From Acidobacteriota bacterium (GTDB lineage Bacteria > Acidobacteriota > CAIWXX01), in assembly GCA_016191015.1 (NCBI GenBank), contig JACPPM010000200.1, positions 85,954 through 124,821 of the forward strand: a stretch of 38,868 nt of DNA, given 5' to 3'. A model generated the notes under the pieces. The model was given only the letters and a program-made list of their open reading frames with translations. It was not told the DNA's origin and did no database searches. Positions 1 to 7,955 of the stretch are shown one piece after another. The stretch's first letter is position 1. Every line of letters begins with the position of its first letter. The translations under genes were made by a program, and so were the position numbers.

Positions 1-634
1 CGTACTCGTTGACCTTGCGGGTCAGCAGATCGCCGGCGTCGGGGAAGCCTTCGTTGGACTGCATGAGGACCTGGTAGCCCCAGCTCGTGGGATCGCCCCC
101 GCCGAGCGCAGCCAGATCGACCGCGCCGGAGATCGTCCGGCCGGCGCCCTTGGTCCTACCCGGAACGAGCACCGCCGCGGCCATCGCGCCGGCCTTCGTC
201 GTCACCTCGGTTTGCACGCGCGACGGTCCCTGCGGCGAAAGGATCACGCACTTGTCCCAGGCATCCGCGGCTGCGAACGTCACGTTGAGCCCCGGAAGGC
301 CGGTCGTGAAGCCGCTCCCCACCTTGTGGTCGGTGTCAATGAAAATGAATGCCATCTGCACGGCGAACCCGCCACCCATGCGCCACGGATCCTCGAGGGT
401 CGAATTCACCGTAACATCGAAATTGGCCTTGTCTCCGCTGACGGTCATCTTGAATTCGGTCAGATCGAATGAACCGGGCTTGTACACGGTATCGGTCGGG
501 TACGTGTAAGCGCCCGGACCGTTGTCGTCTCCGGTGGGATCTTTGAACGCGACCTCCTGTGCGGCAGCCGTTGCCGCGAACATTGCGGCCGCCGCGATGC
601 CCGGAGCCGCATTGCGCAATAACCATTTCCTCAT
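1..634 (-). CDS. Secreted glucodextranase C-terminal-like protein (partial)
   Basis: This reading frame opens at ATG 634 and runs off the left edge of the window, so the C-terminus is missing. A good Shine-Dalgarno (AAAGGAG) lies 7 nt upstream. Residues 1-25 form a Sec signal peptide (MRKW, then an Ala-rich core, cleavage after AAAQ). The mature part begins with a DPTGDDNGPG-type acidic turn and a beta-rich stretch with FDLTEFKM, typical of the glucodextranase C-terminal (GLDC, DOMON-like) carbohydrate-binding fold. It is the last visible gene of the maltodextrin operon, 26 nt after malG. A role in binding alpha-glucans at the cell surface is inferred from the fold and the context. The family call is by pattern recognition only. 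The full length and any C-terminal anchor cannot be seen. Confidence 0.7.
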   Translation of the reverse strand, partial: MRKWLLRNAAPGIAAAAMFAATAAAQEVAFKDPTGDDNGPGAYTYPTDTVYKPGSFDLTEFKMTVSGDKANFDVTVNSTLEDPWRMGGGFAVQMAFIFIDTDHKVGSGFTTGLPGLNVTFAAADAWDKCVILSPQGPSRVQTEVTTKAGAMAAAVLVPGRTKGAGRTISGAVDLAALGGGDPTSWGYQVLMQSNEGFPDAGDLLTRKVNEY

Positions 635-660
635 CGAATGCTCCTTTCTCGAGCGAAAAA

Positions 661-1545
661 TCAGCCTTTGACTCCACCGGCCGTCAGGCCGGAAACCAGG
701 TATTTTTGCAGAAACAGGAAAAGAATGACGACCGGGATCGACACGATGATCGATCCGGCCGCGAAGTAGCCCCATTGTTGCTGAAACCCGCCGACGAAGA
801 ACCGGAGGCCGACGGGGCCAGTGTACAAGGACTCCTTGTCCATGATCGTAGCGGCGATGATGAATTCGTTCCAGGCGGTCATGAAGGAGAACAAAGCCGT
901 AATGGCGATGGCCGGCTTGGCGAGCGGCAAAACGATTCGCCAGAAGATCACTCTCGTCGACGCGCCGTCGATCACGGCGGCTTCTTCGAGCTCCTTCGGA
1001 ATCGTGTCGATATAGCCCTTCAGCATCCAGACACAGAACGGGATCGATGTAGTGGCGTAGACGAGCATGAGTCCGAAGCGGTTGGAACCGAGTCCGAGCC
1101 ACTTGACGAGGATGATGTAGAGCGGAACGAGCATGAGTGTGCCGGGAAACATCTGGGAGACGAGGAAAGACATCATCCCGGCGCGCCGTCCCGGGAATCG
1201 GAAGCGCGAGAAGGCGTAGGCGGCGGTGCAGGCAAGGAAGACACCGAGCACCGTTGTTCCGGCTGCGATGATCGCGCTGTTCAGCATCCACGAGGCGAAC
1301 GGCTGGTCGGTCATGACCGACGTGAAGTTTGACATCGACCAGACTTTGGGCCACGGAAGCACGGCGCGCAGCCTGTCGTAGAAGGTCGGGTCAGAGGGCA
1401 AGTCGGCGATTGCGAGGTTCTGGTTGCCCGAGAAGGCGATCGTGACGACCCAGAGGATCGGATACACGGTGAACAGTGTCATGGCAATGAGAATGGAGTG
1501 AAGAGGCCCATGCCTGGGCTCACCGATGCCGCGCTTCGTTGCCAT
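661..1545 (-). CDS. malG: Maltodextrin ABC transporter permease, MalG type
   Basis: Inner-membrane permease of 294 residues, normal length for MalG-type subunits. It has six predicted membrane segments. The cytoplasmic EAA loop is at about residues 187-205 (EEAAVIDGAS followed by LPLAKPA) and docks to the MalK-type ATPase. It pairs with the MalF-type subunit encoded 4 nt upstream, so translation is probably coupled; no strong separate ribosome site is visible. Together with MalE, MalF and MalK it would import maltose or maltodextrins released by the amylase at the head of the operon. The exact sugar is inferred from that amylase. Related CUT1 importers for other oligosaccharides share this architecture. 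Confidence 0.9.
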   Translation of the reverse strand: MATKRGIGEPRHGPLHSILIAMTLFTVYPILWVVTIAFSGNQNLAIADLPSDPTFYDRLRAVLPWPKVWSMSNFTSVMTDQPFASWMLNSAIIAAGTTVLGVFLACTAAYAFSRFRFPGRRAGMMSFLVSQMFPGTLMLVPLYIILVKWLGLGSNRFGLMLVYATTSIPFCVWMLKGYIDTIPKELEEAAVIDGASTRVIFWRIVLPLAKPAIAITALFSFMTAWNEFIIAATIMDKESLYTGPVGLRFFVGGFQQQWGYFAAGSIIVSIPVVILFLFLQKYLVSGLTAGGVKG

Positions 1546-1549
1546 CAGG

Positions 1550-3490
1550 TTAGATCGCCTCCGTTGCGCGAGTCACGCGGTTTTGTACGGTGGCGTACAC
1601 GATCAGGATGGCGAAGATCACGGTCGAGTAGGCGGCGGCGTACCCGTAGCGGTACTCCTGGAACGCGAATCTGTATGCTTGTGTGATCAGAATTTCTGTC
1701 GAGGACCCGGGCTCACCGGCGCTGACGAGGTAGATGATGTTGAACTGGTTGAAGGTCCAGACGACCGAGAGGATGATGGCCGGGATCAGCGCCGGTTTGA
1801 TCGAAGGGAGCGTGATCGCTTTGAACTGCTGCCACCGGCTCGCGCCGTCCACCACCGCGGCCTCGTAAAGCTCAGCCGGGATCGATTGCAAAGCCCCGAG
1901 CGAGACGACCATCATGAATGGGAAGCTGAGCCATCCGTTGGTAGCCAGGTTCGTCAGGAACGATGTCGTCGGGCTGTCGAACCAGGAGATCGCGCTGCCC
2001 CCGAGCATTTCCATGACCTGATTGATAACCCCGAATTGCCGGTGGAACATCCCTTTCCAGATCAGGGCCGTAATGTAGTTCGGCATGGCCCATGGCAGAA
2101 TGAGCAGGACGCGATAGATGGGGCGGAGGGCGAGCCCCTTTGTGTTCAGGATCAGAGCCAGGGCCAAGCCCACCGTGACGCCGATCGTCACATTCGAGAT
2201 GGTCCAGATGATCGTGATGTAGAACGTCCAGTAGAAGTTCTTGTAGTTAAAGAGCAGCTGACCGCCCGCCGACCGGCCCGCGACGTTGAAATCGCCGAGG
2301 ATATCAGTGTAATTCTTGATCCCGCTCCACGTCTCGGCGATCGACTTGTCGGTGTTGTAAATGTTGGCGTCGGTGAAGGACAGTGCGATCCCGTAGAAAA
2401 ACGGGAAGAAGACAAGCACGATCATGCCGATCATCGCCGGCAGGATGTAGTAGTACGAGCTCCGGTTGCGGAAGAGGGTCAGGCCGATATTCGAGGCGGC
2501 CCCGAAGCCGATGAACGCGAGGATGCCGAGAGAAAGAAGTCCGACAGCGACGATCGCTTTCTTCACCTCGCTGGCCGAGGCCGCGAGCTCGCCGGCCAGT
2601 TTCGCTTCGTCGATCGTTCCGTCCGCCCGGATCAAGCCGCGCGGGTGCCTGAATGAGTCGGCGTCCCAGGCGGCGGCGGAGATGGTGGTGTCGAGCGAGC
2701 TGGCTGCCAGAAGGGCGGTCGTTCGATGCGCGAGACGATCCACTTGCGCGGCGACCGAAGATTCGATCGCGCGCCGGTGCGTCTCCAGTGCGTGCAGGGC
2801 CTGGCGGCCATAGCCGGCAATCGCGACCACAAGAAGCACCGCGGATATGGCCGCGAGCAGCCATCGCCGCCCCTCGCGAATCACGAAGTTCGACAGCAAG
2901 GCGAAGAGCAGGACAGCTCCAGCCCACCACCACACGGCGGAGCGCGGTGACACGACGGCACCGTCGTCCCGGCCGGGCCTGGTCTCGACCTGCACCATCC
3001 CGACCACGGCTCCGTCTCTCTCGATCGGTGCAGCCAGCATGATACCCCCCGCCGCGAGCCGCTCGATCTCGATCTCGTCTTTCCGTGCGCTCCCCTCCTC
3101 CCGATTCGTCTCGACCGCGGCGCGCAGGCGTTGACCGCGGTCGTAGATCGACTTCTCGTCGCGCGAGAGCCGGCGCGGGGCCGATAGGTCTCCGGTATCC
3201 GACGCCGCGGTTGAGGCCTCGAGCGAGATCCCGTCGAACGCGATGACACGCACGGAGGCCAGTGTTGGATCCGAGAACCCGCCGACAATCCCGCGAACAG
3301 GATCACCGGCGCCACCAGCCTTCTCCACGGCCTCGGTCAGGGCCCTCAGCGTCACGACCGCACTGCGCTGCGCAGCGAACTGGGAGCCCGCGGCGACCGC
3401 CTGCGAGAGCAGGTAGTAACAAATCCAGATTCCGACTGCGGCCGCCACGAAAAGCCCCACCTGGAATCGGCGCGTGTGCGCTGGAATCAT
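1550..3490 (-). CDS. malF: Maltodextrin ABC permease, MalF type, with N-terminal sensor-like extension
   Basis: The permease core occupies about residues 345-646, with an EAA loop at about 543-563 (YEAAVVDGAS, then TLPSIKP). In front of it is an unusual ~330-residue extension. A membrane helix (11-30) is followed by an extracytoplasmic Cache-like segment (about 35-180, ending APIERDGAVVGMVQVE), two more helices (185-226), a second soluble segment (230-308) and another helix (311-330). The frame stays open up to 3577. I chose ATG 3490 because GGAGGGG lies 7 nt before it and the upstream codons would translate a 7-bp repeat array. A direct sensory role for the extension is inference. E. coli MalF also has a large periplasmic domain, but placed between helices of the transport core. 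Confidence 0.87.
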   Translation of the reverse strand: MIPAHTRRFQVGLFVAAAVGIWICYYLLSQAVAAGSQFAAQRSAVVTLRALTEAVEKAGGAGDPVRGIVGGFSDPTLASVRVIAFDGISLEASTAASDTGDLSAPRRLSRDEKSIYDRGQRLRAAVETNREEGSARKDEIEIERLAAGGIMLAAPIERDGAVVGMVQVETRPGRDDGAVVSPRSAVWWWAGAVLLFALLSNFVIREGRRWLLAAISAVLLVVAIAGYGRQALHALETHRRAIESSVAAQVDRLAHRTTALLAASSLDTTISAAAWDADSFRHPRGLIRADGTIDEAKLAGELAASASEVKKAIVAVGLLSLGILAFIGFGAASNIGLTLFRNRSSYYYILPAMIGMIVLVFFPFFYGIALSFTDANIYNTDKSIAETWSGIKNYTDILGDFNVAGRSAGGQLLFNYKNFYWTFYITIIWTISNVTIGVTVGLALALILNTKGLALRPIYRVLLILPWAMPNYITALIWKGMFHRQFGVINQVMEMLGGSAISWFDSPTTSFLTNLATNGWLSFPFMMVVSLGALQSIPAELYEAAVVDGASRWQQFKAITLPSIKPALIPAIILSVVWTFNQFNIIYLVSAGEPGSSTEILITQAYRFAFQEYRYGYAAAYSTVIFAILIVYATVQNRVTRATEAI

Positions 3491-3525
3491 GCCCCGGCCC
3501 CTCCACCACACACGCCATAACATTC

Positions 3526-3553
3526 TTGAACTTTGAACTTTGAACTTTGAACT
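3526..3553. repeat. Heptanucleotide array (TTGAACT)x4
   Basis: Four perfect tandem copies of TTGAACT lie in the 214-nt gap between malE and malF, 36 nt before the chosen malF start. The period is 7 bp, as in arrays near 15.07, 15.27, 17.10 and 10.18 kb. On the minus strand it would translate as SSKFKVQSS-like peptide if the upstream malF start were used, an artefact seen when such arrays abut a gene. The rest of the gap shows nothing else I can name. Confidence 0.9.
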
Positions 3554-3704
3554 TCCCTCGGCGGCGGATGATCGCATCTCCCGAGCGACATCAGATCACT
3601 CTGCTGCGGTGCGAACGCCGGAGGCACAGAGACACCCAGGACGGTGCTCGATCGTGTCCGTGCGTTCCCGCTGCGACTCATATCCAACCTTGGAGCGGGG
3701 CCGG

Positions 3705-4928
3705 TCAGGGTTTCTTTCTGAGCGCTGCTACCTTGGCTTCGAGCTCTTTCTGAGCCAGGTCGAGCGCAGCCTTCGGCAGGGCGGTCTTGTGTGTGATCGT
3801 GTTCATTGCCGTCGTCGCGGGCGACCAGACCATCGTCATCTCGGGTAGATTCGGCATCGGGATCGCGACCTCAACCTGTTTCCGGAACGCCGAGAGAACT
3901 GGATCTCCGGCCACCTGTGCGTCGTTGTATACGGCCTTGTTCGCCGGCGTCTGGCGGCCTTCAACGGCCATGATTTTGGCCGACGGCAGATCGGTGAGAT
4001 ACATCGCGAAATCGTAGGCCTGGTCCTTGTGCTTCGATGGCCCTGCGACATAGACGCCTTCGACGGTCATCCACGGCCGCATCGGCTTTCCTCCGGCCTC
4101 ATCGATGGTCGGAAGCGGCGCCAATCCGTAGTTGATGTTTTTCGCGATCTCGCCGAGGAACCACGGACCTGAAAACACGATGCCGGCCTTGCCTTCATTG
4201 AAAAGAGACGTGATCAGCGCGGTCGACGGCTCGGCCGGCATGAACCCGCCGACATCGAACCATTTGACGAGAAGCTCGATGGACTTCACGTTCTCCGGAG
4301 CGTTCAGGACCGGCTTCGGTCCGGGATCAAACACCCTCCCGCCGAAGGCGTTCATCAAGGCGGCGTGATAATAGAAATCGGCGTACCAGTATGCGAGTCC
4401 GAACTTGCCGGTGGTGCGGTCGGTGAGCTTCTTCGCGAGCGTGACAAGCTCCCCCGAGGTCTTCGGCGGCGTCTGGACGATCGCCTTGTTGTAGATCATC
4501 GTGATGACCTTGTAGTTGAGAGGCAGACCGTAGACGGATCCGCGATAGGTCATTGCCTCCATGGTCGTCGGGAGAAACCGATCCTTCGTCGCCTTGTCCA
4601 GAAAGAAGTCGATCGGCTCGACCGTGTTCCCGGCTTCGATCCAGCCACCGAGCCGGTCCTGAGCGTAGATGAAGATGTCCGGGCCCTTGCCGCGCGGCAC
4701 TGCCGCCGAGATCTTGTCGGCGAAGGCGTCGTAGGGGACGGCGAGCGTTGTCACCTTGACGCCGCTCGATGCCTTCTCCGCGTTGTACGCCGCCACGACC
4801 TTTTCGATGGCCGCCTTTTCACCCGCCCGGTAGGCGTGCCAGACGACAATCTCCGTCGGCTGAGCGACGGCGAAACGCGAAAAAAGAAAAATGACTGCGA
4901 TGAACCCCAATTTTTTCGACGTGCGCAT
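3705..4928 (-). CDS. malE: Maltodextrin-binding protein, MalE type (SBP family 1)
   Basis: Extracytoplasmic solute-binding protein of 407 residues. ATG 4928 is chosen because AAGGAG lies 8 nt upstream and the product then starts with a clean signal peptide (MRTSKK, a hydrophobic core, cleavage near FAVAQ). No lipobox Cys is seen, which suggests a free periplasmic protein. The mature N-terminus (EIVVWHAYRAGEKAAIEKV) is the hallmark start of family 1 binding proteins. The later GLPLNYKVITMIYNK segment fits MalE-like oligosaccharide binders. The gene starts 16 nt after malK ends. It would deliver maltodextrins to MalF/MalG; the substrate is inferred from the neighbouring amylase. Confidence 0.9.
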   Translation of the reverse strand: MRTSKKLGFIAVIFLFSRFAVAQPTEIVVWHAYRAGEKAAIEKVVAAYNAEKASSGVKVTTLAVPYDAFADKISAAVPRGKGPDIFIYAQDRLGGWIEAGNTVEPIDFFLDKATKDRFLPTTMEAMTYRGSVYGLPLNYKVITMIYNKAIVQTPPKTSGELVTLAKKLTDRTTGKFGLAYWYADFYYHAALMNAFGGRVFDPGPKPVLNAPENVKSIELLVKWFDVGGFMPAEPSTALITSLFNEGKAGIVFSGPWFLGEIAKNINYGLAPLPTIDEAGGKPMRPWMTVEGVYVAGPSKHKDQAYDFAMYLTDLPSAKIMAVEGRQTPANKAVYNDAQVAGDPVLSAFRKQVEVAIPMPNLPEMTMVWSPATTAMNTITHKTALPKAALDLAQKELEAKVAALRKKP

Positions 4929-4944
4929 ATCAGATCTCCTTATA

Positions 4945-6039
4945 TCAGTTGGCCAGTCGATTTTCGGTCGTCGCATCGAAGAGATGCAACGCCTCCAGCT
5001 CGATGACCAGATCGAGTGATTGCCCGATCTCGGGCGCGCGGTGAGGGTCGAGCTTGGCGACGAGCAGGTCGTCGCCGATGCGACCGTGGACGAGGACTTC
5101 GTGGCCGAGCGGCTCGACGATCTCCGCCTCGACCGTGATCGGCGCCGTTTCGCCTCGCGCCGGTTTCCCGGAATCGATAATATTCTCCGGCCGCAGCCCC
5201 GCGACCACCTTCTTGCCGGCCCACCGGCTGCTCGTCTCGTGCATCTTTCGTGGCAGCGGGATCCGGAATTTCGACGCCGACAGATTGGTGCCGCCTTCCC
5301 CCACCGTCGCCTGCACGAAATTCATCGGCGGGGTTCCGATGAAATTGGCGACGAACAGGTTCGCCGGACGCTCGTAGACCTCGAGCGGCGTGCCGACCTG
5401 CTGCAGCTTCCCGTCTTTCATGACGGCGATGCGGTGCCCCATCGTCATCGCTTCGACCTGATCGTGGGTGACGTAAACCGATGTCGTCTTCAGCCGGTGG
5501 TGCAGCTTCGTGATCTCGGCCCGCATCTGAACGCGCAGCTTGGCGTCAAGGTTCGACAACGGCTCGTCGAAGAGAAACACTGCCGGCTTGCGCACGATGG
5601 CGCGCCCGAGCGCCACGCGCTGGCGCTGGCCCCCGGAGAGCTGCTTGGGCTTCCGGTCCAGCAACTGCGAGATGCCGAGGATCCCCGCGGCATCGTTGAC
5701 CAGCAGGTTGATCTCAGAGGGGGGCGTCTTGCGGATCTTGAGGCCGAACTCGAGGTTTTCGCGCACCGACATATGCGGGTACAAGGCGTAGTTCTGAAAA
5801 ACCATCGCGATGTCCCGGTCCTTGGGCGCCAGATTGTTTACGACCCGCTCGCCGATCGACACCGTGCCGTCGGAGATCTCCTCGAGTCCCGCGATCATCC
5901 GCAGGGCCGTCGACTTCCCACACCCCGAAGGCCCGACAAGGACCATGAATTCGTGATCACGAACCTCAAGGTCGAGTCCTTCGATCACAGAGACGTCCCC
6001 GTACCGTTTGCAGACCCCATTGAATGTCACGCGCGCCAT
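4945..6039 (-). CDS. malK: Sugar ABC transporter ATPase, MalK/UgpC type
   Basis: Cytoplasmic ATPase of 364 residues, the standard length for MalK/UgpC/MsmX. Visible motifs are Walker A GPSGCGKST (36-44), a Q-loop in FQNYALYPHM, signature LSGGQ (134-138), Walker B FLFDEP (155-160) and the H-loop VTHDQ (His192). A C-terminal TOBE regulatory region follows (GTPLEVYERPANLFVANFIG and onward). It powers the MalF/MalG permease. It sits 37 nt downstream of the amylase and 16 nt upstream of malE in the same operon. UgpC-type ATPases can serve several importers, but only one permease pair is encoded here. Confidence 0.92.
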   Translation of the reverse strand: MARVTFNGVCKRYGDVSVIEGLDLEVRDHEFMVLVGPSGCGKSTALRMIAGLEEISDGTVSIGERVVNNLAPKDRDIAMVFQNYALYPHMSVRENLEFGLKIRKTPPSEINLLVNDAAGILGISQLLDRKPKQLSGGQRQRVALGRAIVRKPAVFLFDEPLSNLDAKLRVQMRAEITKLHHRLKTTSVYVTHDQVEAMTMGHRIAVMKDGKLQQVGTPLEVYERPANLFVANFIGTPPMNFVQATVGEGGTNLSASKFRIPLPRKMHETSSRWAGKKVVAGLRPENIIDSGKPARGETAPITVEAEIVEPLGHEVLVHGRIGDDLLVAKLDPHRAPEIGQSLDLVIELEALHLFDATTENRLAN

Positions 6040-6076
6040 CGCACTCTCCGTTCGCGCTCAGGGCCTTTCGTGGCCA

Positions 6077-7606
6077 CTATTTCCCGGGAACAGCGCATAT
6101 TGACGCTGCTCCCGCCTCAACGGTTACACGTATCATACTACTCTCCGATGCAACCTGCGCACCGCTCCAGAGATCCTTCACCTGCGCCTTTTCCCATTCT
6201 TCCGGAGCGGCAAACTCGACCATGGCGGGAGTCTTCCCGCGGTTCACCGCCACAACAACCGCGTCTTTCGCCGCAGCGTCGCGGCGCAGGAAGACCAGGA
6301 CGTCACCATCGGTCGCAATCGCCGTGTGAGCCCCGCGGGAAAGCGCCGGGTGTGCACGCCTGATCGCAATCAGGCGGCGATAGTCGTCGCGTAACGCTTC
6401 ATCGCGCGTTTGTCCGGCGCCGGGCTTCACCGCCTTCTCGCCCCACGGCATGTCGCTCCGGTTGTCGGGCCAGTCTCCACCCTTCCGGCCAACCTCCTCG
6501 CCATAGTAAACGACCGGGATCCCGACGGTCGTGAATTCGAGGACGGCGGCGAGGCGGAAGAGCTTGAGATCGCCGTTCAGGAGCGACAAGGCGCCCGGCA
6601 CATCGTGGGACGACAGGAAGTGCGCCACGTGGTAGCCGGACCTCGTCGCTTGGCGGCTCTCGAGGTAACGCTCGAACGCGATTGTGCGGCCGCGCCCGAG
6701 CAGGAAGCCGATTGCGCTTCCCTGGAAGCCAAAATCGATACCGGCGTCGATTTCGTCGCCGGCAAACCACGGATCGAGCACTTTCGGATCGCCACCCCAG
6801 ACTTCGCCGAGAAGGAAGAAGTCCTTCCCGAGCTGATCGCGTACGCGCCGGCGATGTTCCTGCCAGAATTCGTGAGTGACGTGCTTGAGCGTGTCGAGCC
6901 GGAATCCGTCGACCCCGGACCGCTTGGCCCAGCCGATCTGCGCGCCAAGCAGAAAATCGGCTACCTCGGAAAGCTCAGTCTTGAAGTCAGGCAATCCGGA
7001 GACGCACGAGGTGAGATCGTCCGCACCGCAGGTCCCGAGCGCCTCCGTGCGGAACCATCCCTTCGTCTTCGGATCGCTCAGATAGTGCGATCCGTAGCCG
7101 GCGTGATTGTAGACGACGTCCAGAAGGACCTTGAGACCCTTCGCATGACAGGCCTCCACGAGCGCCTTAAGATCCGCTTCCGTGCCGAATCGCGGATCGA
7201 GCTGGGTGAAATCGTCGGCCCAGTACCCGTGATAGGCCCAGTCGGGAAACCCGGCGCCGGTCACGAAGCCCTCGACGTTCTTGACGACAGGGGTGATCCA
7301 GATCGCGGTCACGCCGAGGCCGGCGATCTCATCGATCTGCGCGCGGAGTCCCTTGAGATCGCCGCCGTGGAACGCGCCCTTCGCCGCGGGGTCGACCTTG
7401 AGGTTATTCGTGGGATCGCCGTCGGCGAAGCGGTCGACGATGACGAAATAGATGATCGCGTCGGACCAGGCGGCTGAGGAGGGGAGTGGTTGCGCCAGGG
7501 CGCGGGACGCGGACAGAAACTGGAGCGCGGCGGCCACCCACACGGACGCGAAGCTCCACCGCCCACGGTGATCCAGCCACCCGCGCGATGAACCCCAGGT
7601 CCCCAT
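6077..7606 (-). CDS. Secreted alpha-amylase, GH13
   Basis: Glycoside hydrolase family 13 enzyme of 509 residues that cleaves alpha-1,4 glucans. All four family regions are present: I DVVYNHAG, II GFRLDTLKH (nucleophile Asp238), III LLGEVWGG (acid/base Glu268) and IV FLSSHD (Asp335). The N-terminus carries Arg residues, a hydrophobic stretch and SRALAQ, which fits a Sec signal peptide. The frame is open to 7705, but a near-consensus promoter at 7702-7730 predicts transcription start near 7695, so the in-frame ATG 7606 is preferred. It is the first gene of the operon and feeds malto-oligosaccharides to the importer. A cyclomaltodextrinase-like or maltogenic specificity cannot be excluded. Confidence 0.9.
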   Translation of the reverse strand: MGTWGSSRGWLDHRGRWSFASVWVAAALQFLSASRALAQPLPSSAAWSDAIIYFVIVDRFADGDPTNNLKVDPAAKGAFHGGDLKGLRAQIDEIAGLGVTAIWITPVVKNVEGFVTGAGFPDWAYHGYWADDFTQLDPRFGTEADLKALVEACHAKGLKVLLDVVYNHAGYGSHYLSDPKTKGWFRTEALGTCGADDLTSCVSGLPDFKTELSEVADFLLGAQIGWAKRSGVDGFRLDTLKHVTHEFWQEHRRRVRDQLGKDFFLLGEVWGGDPKVLDPWFAGDEIDAGIDFGFQGSAIGFLLGRGRTIAFERYLESRQATRSGYHVAHFLSSHDVPGALSLLNGDLKLFRLAAVLEFTTVGIPVVYYGEEVGRKGGDWPDNRSDMPWGEKAVKPGAGQTRDEALRDDYRRLIAIRRAHPALSRGAHTAIATDGDVLVFLRRDAAAKDAVVVAVNRGKTPAMVEFAAPEEWEKAQVKDLWSGAQVASESSMIRVTVEAGAASICAVPGK

Positions 7607-7701
7607 GCAGCACCAACCTCTGAATTCGAACGCCCAACTGTGCAGCCGCACGCTGCTCGAGTCCGCCGGCGTCCCGCCAGACGCCGGTCCCTGAGGCGCA
7701 C

Positions 7702-7730
7702 ACAATACGAAGCTCCGACTCGCGTGTCAA
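7702..7730 (-). promoter_or_regulatory. Promoter of the amylase-malKEFG operon
   Basis: On the minus strand, TTGACA (7730-7725) and TATTGT (7707-7702) are separated by exactly 17 nt. The -35 is a perfect match and the -10 matches 4 of 6. The predicted start is near 7695, upstream of ATG 7606. Confidence 0.7.
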
Positions 7731-7895
7731 ATCCGGCTGACGCCTACCGCCGAGACGCGCCCTATCTCAGATCTACGATGACGACAGTGGAGCTTGGTGA
7801 GAAGCCGATCGAGATGATTCGTCATGAGTCCGACGAGGCATTCAGGGCGCCTCCGAGGCGTCCCCACCGCGGCGCCGCGTTGGGGACTTGCGGAA

Positions 7896-7925
7896 TTCGA
7901 TGGAACCGCGATGGCCGTGTATAAT
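7896..7925 (+). promoter_or_regulatory. Possible promoter of the first propeller gene
   Basis: A perfect TATAAT lies at 7920-7925, about 30 nt before the start codon. The -35 (TTCGAT at 7896-7901, 18-nt spacing) is poor. Confidence 0.45.
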
Positions 7926-7955
7926 CTGCCTATCAGAGACCAAGGAGGGGCAATC

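Larger units (their letters stand above)
7607..7955. other. Divergent intergenic region between amylase operon and propeller gene
   Basis: This 349-nt stretch separates two divergent transcription units. It holds a strong minus-strand promoter (7702-7730) for the amylase operon and a weaker plus-strand -10 box (7920-7925). The minus-strand leader would be about 90 nt. I see no convincing LacI/MalR-type palindrome, only the short arm pair ATGA-TTCG-TCAT near 7815. Regulation by sugar is plausible but not shown. Confidence 0.6.

Noticed and set aside
559-1332. 257-codon plus-strand open frame over malG
   Set aside because: Antisense to malG with its EAA loop; Asp/Arg/His-rich and no recognised domain.
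3491-3577. Upstream start for malF at 3577
   Set aside because: It would add residues translated from the TTGAACT array; ATG 3490 has a good ribosome site.
4929-4976. Upstream start for malE at 4976
   Set aside because: It would overlap malK and place charged residues before the signal peptide; ATG 4928 has AAGGAG at proper spacing.
5020-6363. 447-codon plus-strand open frame across malK
   Set aside because: Antisense shadow of malK in high-GC DNA, without motifs or a start site.
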